Part shown: positions 8,326-17,700 of the stretch, one piece after another
Position numbering within the stretch: position 1 is the first letter of the stretch
Layout of the letters: every line of letters begins with the position of its first letter
Origin: Saprospiraceae bacterium
GTDB taxonomy: Bacteria > Bacteroidota > Bacteroidia > Chitinophagales > Saprospiraceae
DNA: 64,000 nt
Direction: 5' to 3'
Assembly: GCA_016717655.1 (NCBI GenBank)
Contig: JADKFC010000006.1
Span: 186,001 to 250,000, forward strand
Program-made: the position numbers and the translations under genes
Notes under the pieces: model-generated
Databases searched by the model: none
Told to the model about the DNA's origin: nothing
The model's input: the letters and a program-made list of their open reading frames with translations, nothing else

Positions 8326-8786
8326 TAATTTGTGAATAGGTTTTGTAATCTGTCGTGTGCCATGCTGAGTCCAAAGGCAAACGGCATTTTTAATAGGTTG
8401 TCTCTGTCAGTTACTGATTTAAAAATAGTGTGGACAGTAAGCAAACAAGTTTCATCGCTTACACTTTCAAAGGTGAGGTATTCCAGTTGGATAGGAAAGC
8501 CGGTATTTTCCATTTCAAAAGTGCGCGTGATTTTGCTATTGGTTTCTATTTCATGGATGACACCATTGGCTTTAAAAACTACGTTACCGTTGGGATCAGA
8601 TGTTTCTATCTGCCAACTACCGTGTCTCTTATTTTCCAGAGTAATGACCTTGGTACCCATCCATTGCGCCAAAAGGTCTGCTTCTGTATAGGCCCTGAAT
8701 ATCAGATCAACCGGAAGGTCAAAGTGACGGGTGATAAAAATTTCCTGTCTGCCGGGCTCTGCCTGCACCTTGGTTTTTAATTCCAT
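8325..8786 (-). CDS. AHSA1/SRPBCC-domain protein
   Basis: A 153-residue protein with the START-like fold of the Aha1 C-terminal family: FITRHFDLPVDLIFRAYTEADLLAQWMG at the N-terminus, a central SWQIETSDPNGNVVFKANGVIHE, and the long C-terminal helix. The family binds hydrophobic ligands or acts as an ATPase-activator-like domain, but the ligand is unknown. It is second in the ArsR-led operon, with a 4-bp gap after ArsR and a TAATG overlap with the DoxX-like gene. Fusion or linkage of ArsR to this domain is very common and suggests that the pair responds to one signal. Confidence 0.87.
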   Translation of the reverse strand: MELKTKVQAEPGRQEIFITRHFDLPVDLIFRAYTEADLLAQWMGTKVITLENKRHGSWQIETSDPNGNVVFKANGVIHEIETNSKITRTFEMENTGFPIQLEYLTFESVSDETCLLTVHTIFKSVTDRDNLLKMPFAFGLSMAHDRLQNLFTN

Positions 8787-8790
8787 CGAT

Positions 8791-9111
8791 TTAGGATTTT
8801 TTGTGTTGTTTCATCAAATTTTCCAGACTATTGAAGCGGGCGTCCCACATTTGTCGGAAGGGTTCTATAAAGTCGGCTATGTCTTTCATCTTTTCCAGGT
8901 TGAGTTGGTAGTATACTTCTCTGCCTACCTGCTCCTGATGCAAGAGTTCGCACTCAGTAAGGATTTGTATGTGTTTGGAAACGGTAGGCCGTGCACTGTT
9001 GAAGTTGGCCGCAATGGCACCGGCGGTCATGGCTTGCGAAGCCACTAATAGGAGGATAGATCTTCGGGTAGGATCTGCTATGGCTTGAAAAACATCTCGT
9101 CTGAGGTTCAT
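8791..9111 (-). CDS. ArsR family transcriptional regulator (SdpR-like)
   Basis: A 106-residue winged-helix repressor. The N-terminal AIADPTRRSILLLVASQAMTA is the family hallmark, GAIAANFNSARPTVSKHIQIL is the recognition helix region, and the wing is EQVGREVYYQLNLEKM. The metal-binding CVC box of ArsR/SmtB is absent, so it is not a metal sensor of that type. It leads the operon with AHSA1, DoxX-like and DUF4256 genes. Two copies of an 18-bp inverted repeat flank its own -7 box at 9130-9137, so it very likely represses its own operon. Confidence 0.9.
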   Translation of the reverse strand: MNLRRDVFQAIADPTRRSILLLVASQAMTAGAIAANFNSARPTVSKHIQILTECELLHQEQVGREVYYQLNLEKMKDIADFIEPFRQMWDARFNSLENLMKQHKKS

Positions 9112-9113
9112 TA

Positions 9114-9157
9114 TGTAGCTATTTGGCTACAAATATATATGTAGCTATTTGACTACA
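9114..9157 (-). promoter_or_regulatory. Double ArsR operator around the operon promoter
   Basis: Two copies of the element TGTAGCTATTTGGCTACA lie at 9114-9131 (perfect arms TGTAGC/GCTACA) and 9140-9157 (one mismatch, ACTACA), 26 bp apart. On the minus strand the -7 box TATATTTG sits at 9130-9137, in the gap between them. Binding of the dimeric regulator to both sites would block RNA polymerase. The start codon of arsR is at 9111, so the proximal site is in the leader. Confidence 0.75.
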
Positions 9158-9230
9158 CAATAGAAGGAATGAAAAAAAATGACTTTATTGATGTAATATA
9201 TTGAAAAACAGGTAATTAATATTTTCATTT

Positions 9231-9704
9231 TCAACCGGTTCTGGATGAAAAATCTTGAATTACTTCAAAAAAATGAGAGATAGCTTTGTTGAGATGGGTA
9301 ATTGCGGCTTCACTTAATCCCTCTTGGAGTTCCCATTCGACCCCGCAAATGGCCATCATATACGCATCCGGTTGAACATCGTACAAGGTGGCTGCCAGGT
9401 AAACTACGGTTTCCGGATTTTGGGCATGGGAAGAAAAGTAATAATGTTCTGCCAACTCACATTTCGAAAATGAAAACCCTGAATGCAATTCTTCGGTGGT
9501 AGCATCCACAAAAATGACTCTTTCATAGTTGCAGATCAACTCACTGTCTTCTACCTGTAGCTGGTACCGCCATTCATAGTCAAAGTCATCCGGCATCCGA
9601 CTTTGAATCTCATTGACAAAGGCCCAGCCCAGGCCATCATCACGCCTTCCGCTGTTGCCAATGCCAATGATCAGAGTATTGCTTTTAAGCTTTAAATTTT
9701 TCAT
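9231..9704 (-). CDS. hoxW: Hydrogenase maturation endopeptidase (HoxW-like)
   Basis: A 157-residue protease that cuts the C-terminal tail from the [NiFe] large subunit after nickel insertion. The family signature GIGNSGRRDDGLG is at residues 14-26, with D23 as the likely first nickel ligand. D67 in VIFVDATTEE and H93 in SSHAQNPETV are the other two expected ligands. It overlaps the 3' end of the large-subunit gene by 20 bp, so the two are translationally coupled. It is the last gene of the hydrogenase operon. The substrate is almost certainly the adjacent HoxH. No other maturation gene (hypA-F) is in the window, so those must be elsewhere. Confidence 0.88.
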   Translation of the reverse strand: MKNLKLKSNTLIIGIGNSGRRDDGLGWAFVNEIQSRMPDDFDYEWRYQLQVEDSELICNYERVIFVDATTEELHSGFSFSKCELAEHYYFSSHAQNPETVVYLAATLYDVQPDAYMMAICGVEWELQEGLSEAAITHLNKAISHFFEVIQDFSSRTG

Positions 9705-11136
9705 CGATTAGTTTTCCGGTATAATCGTACAATTCTGCTTTGAGAGGCATCTTACCCAGCGCTTGGGTCGCACAGCTCAGGCAGGGGTCGTAGGCACGGA
9801 TGGGCACTTCAACCTGATTGAGCATACTTTCAGTGATGGTACCCTTGCGACTGATCACATGGTCGGCCACCCATTTTACGGCGTGGTTCATGGCGTCGTT
9901 GTTGTGGGTGGTAGATACTATCAGATTGCAGCGAGTAATCATGCCTTTATCATCCACTTCGTAATGGTGGGTGAGGGTACCACGGGGTGCTTCAATAATG
10001 CCTATCCCTTTGGTTCGGGCTATACCTTTTCTTTCGAGGTCATTTCCCAACAGTTGTGGGTCGTGCAGTAAGACCTTCATTTCTTCTGCACAATGCAACA
10101 TTTCGATCAATCGGGCCCAGTGAGAGAACATGGTGCCGTTGACCATCTTTTCTCCCGCAAAGGCAAAGTAGGCTTTCCTCGCTTCTTCTGCCAGTGGGGT
10201 AGGAATGAAATCGCATACATTCATTCTCGCAATGGGACCCACCCTGTTCCAGCCATTTTCTCTGCCGATGTGTTTGAGGTAAGGAAACTTCATATACGAC
10301 CACTGCGCTGTGGCCTCTGCAAAGTACTGTTCATAATCGTCTGTGTTCACATCATTAAGGATGGTTTTGCCATTGGCGTCTCTTGCTCTGAGGCCACCAT
10401 GGTATAATTCCATGCCCCCTTCTGCATTCACCATGCCCAGGTGACCAGATGGGAAGTACGCAAACTCATCGAGCAACTTTTTGTTTTTAAGGTGATAATC
10501 GTGGATGAAGCTGACCATTTCCAGGGTCCAATCTATCATAGTATCCACGTTTTCTATTTCTTTGCCATCGAGAAAGTAGTCTCTCTCTTCCAGGGTCAGG
10601 GAGTTGTGGACCCCACCAGGTACCGCCAGGATGCCGTGGATTTTTTTACCGGCTACTGCCTTGATGACTTCCTGGCCAAATTTTCTCATGGTTATGCCTT
10701 TGATGGCCAGTTCTCTGTTTTCTACAGCCACCGCAACAATGTTCCTTTTTTCAACAGGGGCATCCATGCCAAAGAGCAGGTCAGGAGAAGCCAGGTAAAA
10801 AAAGTGTAAGGCATGGGACTGAAAAACCTGGGCATAGTGCATCAGCCGCCTCAGCAGGGTGGCGGTGGGTGAGAGGTCTGCGGGGTCGATGCCCACAATC
10901 TGGTCAATGGCCTTGGCAGCCGCCAGGTGGTGACTCACAGGACAAATGCCGCAGAGCCTTTGCACCAAAACAGGAGCCTCCCAATAGGGGTGACCCTGGA
11001 TAAATCTTTCGAAGCCCCTGAATTCCACGATGTGAAAGAATGAATCTTTTACTTGTCCGTATTCATCGAGGTGAATGGTTACCCGGCCGTGGCCTTCCAC
11101 TCTGGTTACCGGGTCAATGGTGATCTTTCTGCTCAT
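9685..11136 (-). CDS. hoxH: [NiFe] hydrogenase large subunit, NAD-linked (HoxH)
   Basis: A 483-residue catalytic subunit that binds the NiFe(CN)2CO centre. The N-terminal motif RLCGICPVSHH supplies C62 and C65; the C-terminal motif DPCLSCATQALGKMPL supplies C452 and C455. The tail after the second motif (about 25 residues) is the part removed by HoxW. The closest known type is the cytoplasmic bidirectional group 3d enzyme. One oddity is Q458, where nearly all relatives have His in CxxCxxH just before the cleavage point. It is 11 bp downstream of the HoxUY fusion gene. The TVEGHGRVTIHL-like start of the family is present as RVEGHGRVTIHL. Confidence 0.94.
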   Translation of the reverse strand: MSRKITIDPVTRVEGHGRVTIHLDEYGQVKDSFFHIVEFRGFERFIQGHPYWEAPVLVQRLCGICPVSHHLAAAKAIDQIVGIDPADLSPTATLLRRLMHYAQVFQSHALHFFYLASPDLLFGMDAPVEKRNIVAVAVENRELAIKGITMRKFGQEVIKAVAGKKIHGILAVPGGVHNSLTLEERDYFLDGKEIENVDTMIDWTLEMVSFIHDYHLKNKKLLDEFAYFPSGHLGMVNAEGGMELYHGGLRARDANGKTILNDVNTDDYEQYFAEATAQWSYMKFPYLKHIGRENGWNRVGPIARMNVCDFIPTPLAEEARKAYFAFAGEKMVNGTMFSHWARLIEMLHCAEEMKVLLHDPQLLGNDLERKGIARTKGIGIIEAPRGTLTHHYEVDDKGMITRCNLIVSTTHNNDAMNHAVKWVADHVISRKGTITESMLNQVEVPIRAYDPCLSCATQALGKMPLKAELYDYTGKLIDEKFKA

Positions 11137-11147
11137 ATGATCGGTTT

Positions 11148-12422
11148 TTAATCGTATTTAAATTCTGAATAAAGGATAGAATACTCTTCACCCCACAGCA
11201 GGTTTTTTACCACCTTCCAGATGTGATTGGCATCGGGAGGACAGCCGGGTATGTAGTAGTCAATTTTTACAATTTCGTTGCAGGCATATACCTTGTCGAG
11301 GATCTTGGGCAGGTCTTCATGGTAAGGTACAATGGTGGAAGAAGGCTCATTGGTAACGCAGTTGAGGTAGGCTTCTTCCAGGCATTCACTCAGGGGTATA
11401 GCATTTCGCATAGCAGGCAGGCCGCCCCAAACCGCACATTCACCCATGGCCACGAGGATGTCGCAATGTTCCCGAAACAGTCGAAGCGTTTCTATGTTTT
11501 CAGAATTGCAGCACCCTCCTTCAATCAGTCCGATATGGCACCGGTTGGTAAACTTTTTGATGTCGGTCAGCGGAGACTTGTCAAAAGAAACGAGTTCAAT
11601 GACATCCAATAGATCAGTGTCAATGTCCAGCAAAGACATGTGACAGCCAAAACAGCCGGCCAGAGAAACGGTGGCCACTACTTTTTTTTCATTCACCAGC
11701 GGCCTTTGGGCTGCCGGTTGTTTGGCATGAGGCCTGTGCTTTTGCACTGATTCCTGGTCGTATTTTCTTTCCCCAAAGGGCTCTGATTGGCTTACCCCTC
11801 TTACGATTATGGCTCCGGTAGGACAGATGTGCATGGCGTTGAGAATTTCTTCATCCGTCAGCTTGGCTTCTTCTGCATAGTCTACACCTACATAGGTTTC
11901 ATTGCCCCGGTTGATGTAATTGAATACGCGTTTACCTTCTTTGGATTTTACGTCTACCACACAGCGAAGGCATTTAATACAGCGGTTGTGTTCCATTACA
12001 ATTCTTGATGGGTTGTAATCAATCACCCTGTCTTTAAATAGGTGGGGAAAACGGGTGGCCGATATGCCCAATTCATAGCCCATGTGTTGCAAATCGCACA
12101 GTCCACTTTTTTCGCAGGCGGGACAAATGTGGTTGCCTTCAGCAAACATCATTTCCACCAGGGCTTTGCGGCTGTCATTGAGTTCAGGGGTGTTGACTTC
12201 TACCACCAGACCCTCTGCCACTTTTTCGGTGCAGGCAGGTCCCGCCTTGCCATTGAGCTTACAGGTACATACCCTGCAACTGCCCAGCGGTGGCTCTATG
12301 TGCTCGTAATAACACAAAGAAGGTATAAAGATACCGTTTTCCCGGGCCACCAACATCAGGTTTTTTCCTTCTTCTGCCTGGATGTGTTTGCCGTCTATCT
12401 GTAGGTTTACCATTTTTGCCAT
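11148..12422 (-). CDS. Fusion of HoxU (iron-sulfur diaphorase subunit) and HoxY (hydrogenase small subunit)
   Basis: A 424-residue protein that joins two normally separate subunits. Residues 1-210 are HoxU: [2Fe-2S] ligands C37, C49, C52, C64; the His-Cys cluster H98, C100, C103, C109; and a [4Fe-4S] set C148, C151, C154, C200. A polar linker (about 211-247) leads to HoxY, residues 248-424, with proximal-cluster ligands C257, C260, C329 and C394 (AGCFGCHMS, MGECAVWGG, PGCPPDANHIW). It carries electrons between FMN in HoxF and the NiFe site in HoxH. There is no stop or frame change in the linker. It lies 3 bp after the HoxEF gene and 11 bp before hoxH. Confidence 0.9.
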   Translation of the reverse strand: MAKMVNLQIDGKHIQAEEGKNLMLVARENGIFIPSLCYYEHIEPPLGSCRVCTCKLNGKAGPACTEKVAEGLVVEVNTPELNDSRKALVEMMFAEGNHICPACEKSGLCDLQHMGYELGISATRFPHLFKDRVIDYNPSRIVMEHNRCIKCLRCVVDVKSKEGKRVFNYINRGNETYVGVDYAEEAKLTDEEILNAMHICPTGAIIVRGVSQSEPFGERKYDQESVQKHRPHAKQPAAQRPLVNEKKVVATVSLAGCFGCHMSLLDIDTDLLDVIELVSFDKSPLTDIKKFTNRCHIGLIEGGCCNSENIETLRLFREHCDILVAMGECAVWGGLPAMRNAIPLSECLEEAYLNCVTNEPSSTIVPYHEDLPKILDKVYACNEIVKIDYYIPGCPPDANHIWKVVKNLLWGEEYSILYSEFKYD

Positions 12423-12425
12423 GAC

Positions 12426-14189
12426 TTATTTTTTATAGGTTTCATATTCGCGGGTGGCCGCTTCCATGTCAAATTTCATGCTTTGTCCATTGTAGCTCTT
12501 ATCCAGCTTTTCACCAAAGTAATCGCGGAACTTATCCATTGCCAGGATCAGGCTATTGGTGGCCGTTTTTCCGAGACCACATCTGCTGGTGGTTTTCATG
12601 ATTTCACCCCAGGTTTTTAATTCCTTAAGGTCTTCTTCTATGGCCAGCCCATTGTCGAGTCGTTCGAGTTTGCGCTGGATGATAAAGTTGCCTGCTCTGC
12701 AGGGTGTGCAGATGCCGCACGATTCTTGTTTAAAGAAGGCGGCGAAGTTGAGCAAGACTTTCACCAGATCTCTGTCTTTGTTAAAGACCATAAAGGATCC
12801 CCCGCAGCGGATGTCTTTGCGGGCCAGCAGGTCGAGCATGGAGATCCGCCTGAATTTTTCTTTGATGGAGATGCACTCACCAGATGGTCCGCTGACCTGG
12901 ATGTAGTAGGGATTCTCTGCTTCGCATAGTTCAAGGAGTTCTGCCACGGTCATGCCCCATTCGATTTCATACAAGCCGGGCAACTTACAATCGCCGGATA
13001 CACTGATGAGTTTGGTGCCGGCTGAGCCGGGGATGCCCAACTTGAGATAAGCATCGGTGCCAATGTCTAAGATTTGTGCCACCGCGCAAAAAGTTTCCAC
13101 ATTATTGACCACGGTAGGCAATTGCAGGTAACCCTTTTCTACCGGGAAAAACCACTTGGTGCGGGGTTCGCCCCTCTTGCCTTCGAGTGATTCGAGCAGG
13201 GCGGTTTCTTCACCGCAAACATAAGAGCCGGCTCCCATCTGGATGCGGATGTCGAAATCAAAGCCTTCGATGCGGTTGCAGTTTTTGCCCAGCAGTCCCA
13301 TTTTTCGGTAGTCGGCCAGGGTAGCCTCCAGGCGGGGCAGCAGCCATCGGTACTTGCCCCTCAGATAGATAAAGCCCATTGATGCCCCAATCGTATACGC
13401 GCAGATGATCATACCTTCGATCAGAGAATGGGGACAGGCGTTCATCAACACCCGGTCTTTAAAGGTACCGGGTTCGCCCTCGTCAGCATTACACACCACA
13501 AACTTGGGACTGGCTCCCTGCTCTTTGGCGGCCTGCCATTTTTTCCAGGTAGGGAAGTAAGCACCTCCCCGTCCGGCCAGTTCTGAGATTTTAAGCGCAT
13601 CAATGACCCCATCCGGACTTAAGGCCTGGGCTTTGGTGATAGATGCTCCCGCTTCCAGGTGGCGAAAAAAGAGGGTTTTGTTGTCAGCCGGGGTAAATCG
13701 GATATTGTCCTGCGGCTGATCGCAGATATCGGCTACGTCCACCCCTGCTTTTAATCGACCCACGATGTCTTTTACCTTCATGGCATTGAGCTGGGTGAAG
13801 GGGTAAAAGTTGATGAGGGCAGAAGGTTCCTGATCGCTCAGTCCAATACACGGTGTTTCAAAAAGTCCAAACATGCCACTGCGGTCCACAGAGCCGAGTC
13901 GGGCCCCGGTCTCTCTTTCAAAGGTTTCTATGATGCGCTGACATCCCTTGTGATCCGCCACAATGCTGTTGTTGACATAAATGGTGTACTTGCCTGTTGG
14001 TTGTCGGTGGAAAAAGTGGTAAAAAGAAACCACGCCTTCCACTTCTATTTCTGATAGCCCAAAAAGAGAGGCCAGCTGTGTGATGTCTTCATCCCTGATA
14101 TAACCATTTAGGAGTTGGAGATCCCAAAGTCGGTTCATCATTTGGGTATGAGCGGGTTCTGTGAAAATCGTCTGGATTGTTTCTGCCAT
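12426..14189 (-). CDS. hoxF: HoxE-HoxF fusion: NAD(H)/FMN diaphorase subunit of the hydrogenase
   Basis: A 587-residue protein. Residues 1-150 are a NuoE/HoxE-like domain, and about 180-587 are HoxF/NuoF. The NADH/FMN part shows NADEGEPGTFKDR and GAGSYVCGEETALLESLEG; the [4Fe-4S] ligands are C491, C494, C497 (SCGICTPCR) and C537 (RCGLGK). In the NuoE-like domain only one of four [2Fe-2S] cysteines is left: the positions read N73, A78, C114, S118, so this cluster should be missing. An N-terminal NuoE-like part is also known in HoxF of the Ralstonia type. First gene of the operon; no exact TAnnTTTG box was found in the 100 bp upstream. Confidence 0.92.
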   Translation of the reverse strand: MAETIQTIFTEPAHTQMMNRLWDLQLLNGYIRDEDITQLASLFGLSEIEVEGVVSFYHFFHRQPTGKYTIYVNNSIVADHKGCQRIIETFERETGARLGSVDRSGMFGLFETPCIGLSDQEPSALINFYPFTQLNAMKVKDIVGRLKAGVDVADICDQPQDNIRFTPADNKTLFFRHLEAGASITKAQALSPDGVIDALKISELAGRGGAYFPTWKKWQAAKEQGASPKFVVCNADEGEPGTFKDRVLMNACPHSLIEGMIICAYTIGASMGFIYLRGKYRWLLPRLEATLADYRKMGLLGKNCNRIEGFDFDIRIQMGAGSYVCGEETALLESLEGKRGEPRTKWFFPVEKGYLQLPTVVNNVETFCAVAQILDIGTDAYLKLGIPGSAGTKLISVSGDCKLPGLYEIEWGMTVAELLELCEAENPYYIQVSGPSGECISIKEKFRRISMLDLLARKDIRCGGSFMVFNKDRDLVKVLLNFAAFFKQESCGICTPCRAGNFIIQRKLERLDNGLAIEEDLKELKTWGEIMKTTSRCGLGKTATNSLILAMDKFRDYFGEKLDKSYNGQSMKFDMEAATREYETYKK

Positions 14190-14339
14190 GACTTCAAATT
14201 TTACCGTTGTTTACAGCTTTAATTTGTATGTCTTTCAGCCCAAAATCAATGATAAGAGTTGTGGTTCAAGGTGACGAATAGCAATTTTTCAGAATAAAAT
14301 ATGGTTCGAAATGGTGAATTGGTGGTTTTTCAGAATAAT

Positions 14340-14775
14340 ATTTGGTTTCGGTCAATTACGAATGTCGAATTACGAGCTTCAATTTCGAATGTTAAATTAC
14401 GAATTACGGGCTTCAATGTCGAATGTCAAATTTTTCAATGTCGAATGTCAAATTTCAATGTCGAATGTCAAATGACGAATTACGGGCTTCAATGTCGAAT
14501 GTCAAATTTCAATGTCGAATGTCAAATGACGAATTACGAGATTCAATGTCGAATGTCAAATTTCAATTTTGATGTCAAATCACGAATTACGGGCTTCAAT
14601 GTCGAATGTCAAATTTCAATGTCGAATGTCAAATTACGAATTGCGAGATTTAATGTCGAATGGAGAATTACGAATTACGGGCTTTAATGTCGTAATCCGT
14701 AATTTTTAATTCGTAATTGAAAAAATCCGTAATTCTCAATTCGTAATTTTTAATTCGTAATTGAATATAGCCGTA
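14340..14775. repeat. Degenerate AATTACGAATTACG / CAATGTCGAATGTCAAAT tract with inverted right end
   Basis: About 430 bp built from short, imperfect words. The left 350 bp alternate TTCAATGTCGAATGTCAAAT and GAATTACGAATTACGGG; the right 100 bp use the reverse complement words (CCGTAATTTTTAATTCGTAATTG). The whole can fold back on itself. It fills the gap between the start of the hydrogenase operon and the 3' end of the large T9SS gene. The same word family forms a second tract at 34733-35273. An apparent 128-codon open frame inside is a by-product of the repeat and is not a gene. Confidence 0.85.
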
Positions 14776-14784
14776 ATTGAAACC

Positions 14785-17700
14785 CTACATTTTCACAACT
14801 GCCCTCGTATAAACACCTCCCTTTGTCACTACTGTCACTACATAGTAACCAGAAGCGACTGCTGGCAAGGTCACTGATAACAGATTATTCCCGACCAATT
14901 GAGAGGGTAAAGTGTGCAAAACTCCAGATAGCGTGCCTAATGTTATTTTTTCTCTGGCTTGTTCACTTTGAATATAAAGCACATCATTGACAAGGGTAGG
15001 GTAGATCAATAGGTCATTGTCAATTTCCGCTACTGAATTTACAACAAAAGAAATACACTCACTCTCCACCGTACAATAATCACCCTTTACTGCTACCCGA
15101 TAGCTGCCATTCTGTTCCGGTTGGTACAAAGGGACATCAGATACTTCCAGGATTTGGTCATTGCTACAATCTATCCACGTATACTGATTTCCTCCTTCCT
15201 TGGCCACGAGCCAGGGACCGTCCTGGGTGAGGGCATTGTCGGGGCAGGGTAGGGAGGTGACGATGGTGTTTTTAACGGCGTTGGTAATGACCGGGGCATT
15301 GGCATCAAAAAAGATGAGGGCCTGGTTGGGTACAACGGTGCCTTCTGCTATGTCAAATTTGGTTTTGGCGGTGAATACCACATAGCCTTGGCTGGCTTCA
15401 TAATTGATCTTGTCGTCTACCAGTTGGATGGTGTCCATGATGTAACAAAGGGTGTCATTGCTGCACAAGATCATCCTGCCTTTGTGGCTGGCATCGATGA
15501 GCATGAGCGAACGGCGGTCTATGTCTTTGTGGAGCACATCGTCGATGCGTACATAGAAGGCGGTGTCGTTGCCCGTGTTTTGGAAGCGCACCTGGTAGGT
15601 TAGAGCTTCTGCGCGCAGGGTTAGGTTTTCCTCGCCTATGCGGTCAGGTCGTACCTGGAGGTCGTTGGGGTCGTAGGAGCAGCGAATGAGGTAGGCAAGG
15701 GGTTCAGCGAATAACAGACTGTCATTGGCATCGTATACACGAATGGTAAAATGAAGGCTGTCGTTGTTCGATATCGGATTGGGAATACGAGCCTGGTAGC
15801 TGGGTTTAAATACCTGGCCAGGTAAGAGTTGGGCAATCTGCCAGGTGATGGTAGAGTCACTCATCGAAAGAAGTGCTGGATTGAAATTTTTAACCATCGA
15901 TCTTTCTTCATGCTGTACCGTTATTTTGCCATTCAAGGGTATGCTGCCCACATTCATGACACTCACATTGACATTGGTGTATTGATTGCACCGCATGATG
16001 CCGGTGGCCTGTTGTGCAATGGCAGAGCTCGATCCCGCCATTGGCATGAAGCCTATCAGCAATTCGGTGTTTTCGGTAAGATAAAAGTTGGTGATTGTCG
16101 GATTGTTTTCCCAGTTTCCATAGGGCACCAAAGCAGTTAAGGAATAACTACCCGTATCCAGCGGAAAGAAGGCTTCACCGTTTAGATTTGTAAAAAAAGT
16201 GATGGGAAATGCTGCAATTTGCAGACTGGTATTGTTTAAAGGGTATTCTGTTGGCGGTGAATAATTGCCATCGCCATTGAGATCAGCAAAACAGGTGACA
16301 TGCACCCATTTTTGTCCATTTTCTGCACAGGCACCTTCCGGCAATACTACTAATTTTAGAGGATCTGAGATGCATCCGGCATTGGTCTGGGTATAAAATA
16401 GACTTGCTGTTCCGGCGCTGGTGGCTGTAATTACGCCTCCATTGGTAATGGTGACTACAGTAGGGTTGGAGGAGGCCCAGGTCCCTCCGGTTGAAGGAAT
16501 GCAATATCCGATATCATATACGCAGAGGGTATCGTTGGTAAGGAGCTGTACCTGTGGTTTTAGGGAGACAATAACTGGTGTTTGCAAATGAGAGGTACAC
16601 CCTGTGCTATTATTCGTAAAAGAAAAAGTGGTAGTACCCGCTGCAACGCCAGTTACCAGCCCTTGATTATTTACGGTTGCAATGCCACTATTGGCACTGA
16701 CCCAGGTACCTCCTGAAGTATGACTCAGCGTGGTGGTTCCTCCAATACAAATTGAGTTGGGACCTGTAAAGGCTACCCCTGAATTGCCTATCACGGTGAT
16801 GACAGGTGAATGCAATTGCATACCACACACCGGTACAACGGGCCTGTAGGTAAAGGTGACCTGGCCCTCTGCAATGGCGGTTGCCACCCCACTATTATTG
16901 ATGGTGGCTACACTCGGACTATCAGATGTCCAGGTTCCTCCTGTCGAGGGCAAAAATTGAAAGGTACTATTTACACAAACAGTGGTGGAATTACCCACAA
17001 GGCTCACTTTGGATGGAAGTACCTTGACGGGCAGTGGCTTGGATATACAGCCGGTGGTGTCATTTTTTAATTGTAAGAGGGCCGTTCCACTTTTAACAGC
17101 AGCAGCCCTGGTATCACCAATTATTTTTATTACTTCGTAGGAATCAAATACCAAAGGGTTGTAATCTGTCTGCCAGGTCATAGAGGGTGGGGTAGGCAAG
17201 GCAAGGGTGTCACCCTCACATATAGGACAAATGCTCAGAGGTACTGGGGGAATACCACTTACCTCAATGCTGATCTCATAACTTTTGTTATCCACTGTAT
17301 ATTGATAACCGTATTTACCCACCGCTGCCTGGTCACTGATCTTTAATAAAGCCTTACCACCACTCATGGTGATTAACGCTCCCGGACCATTGCCCACTGC
17401 CTGCCAGCTGCCTGGTATTCCGTTGATCTCGGCGGGGGCTCCTGAAAGCACCAAGGTTGACCCCGGACATACAGCCGTATCGGGGGTAGGCTGGTTTTCA
17501 TAAAATACGGGGATGGTATAATCGCGCATACATCCTTCTTTGTTGTAGGCTTTTAGTTGAAAGTAACCCTGAAATGCGGGTGAAAAGTTAGCTATGAAGA
17601 TACCCTGATTAACACTGCTAAAGCCCTGTGGACCCGTCCATACATAGTTGTTGTTACCTCCGCAGCTACGGGAGGCGAAATGAGGTGTCAATGTCAGGTT

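Noticed and set aside
9763..12404. Series of plus-strand open frames across the hydrogenase genes
   Set aside because: All lie opposite hoxH and the HoxUY fusion, whose cysteine motifs prove the minus strand is coding.
12426..14189. Interpretation as complex I subunits NuoEF
   Set aside because: The next genes encode a hydrogenase small-subunit domain, the NiFe large subunit and its protease, so the module belongs to a Hox hydrogenase.
14301..14687. Open frame of 128 codons on the plus strand with repeated NVECQ-type words
   Set aside because: It is generated by the word repeat of the tract; the period is not a multiple that a protein repeat would need throughout, and the same words occur in a non-coding form at 34.7 kb.
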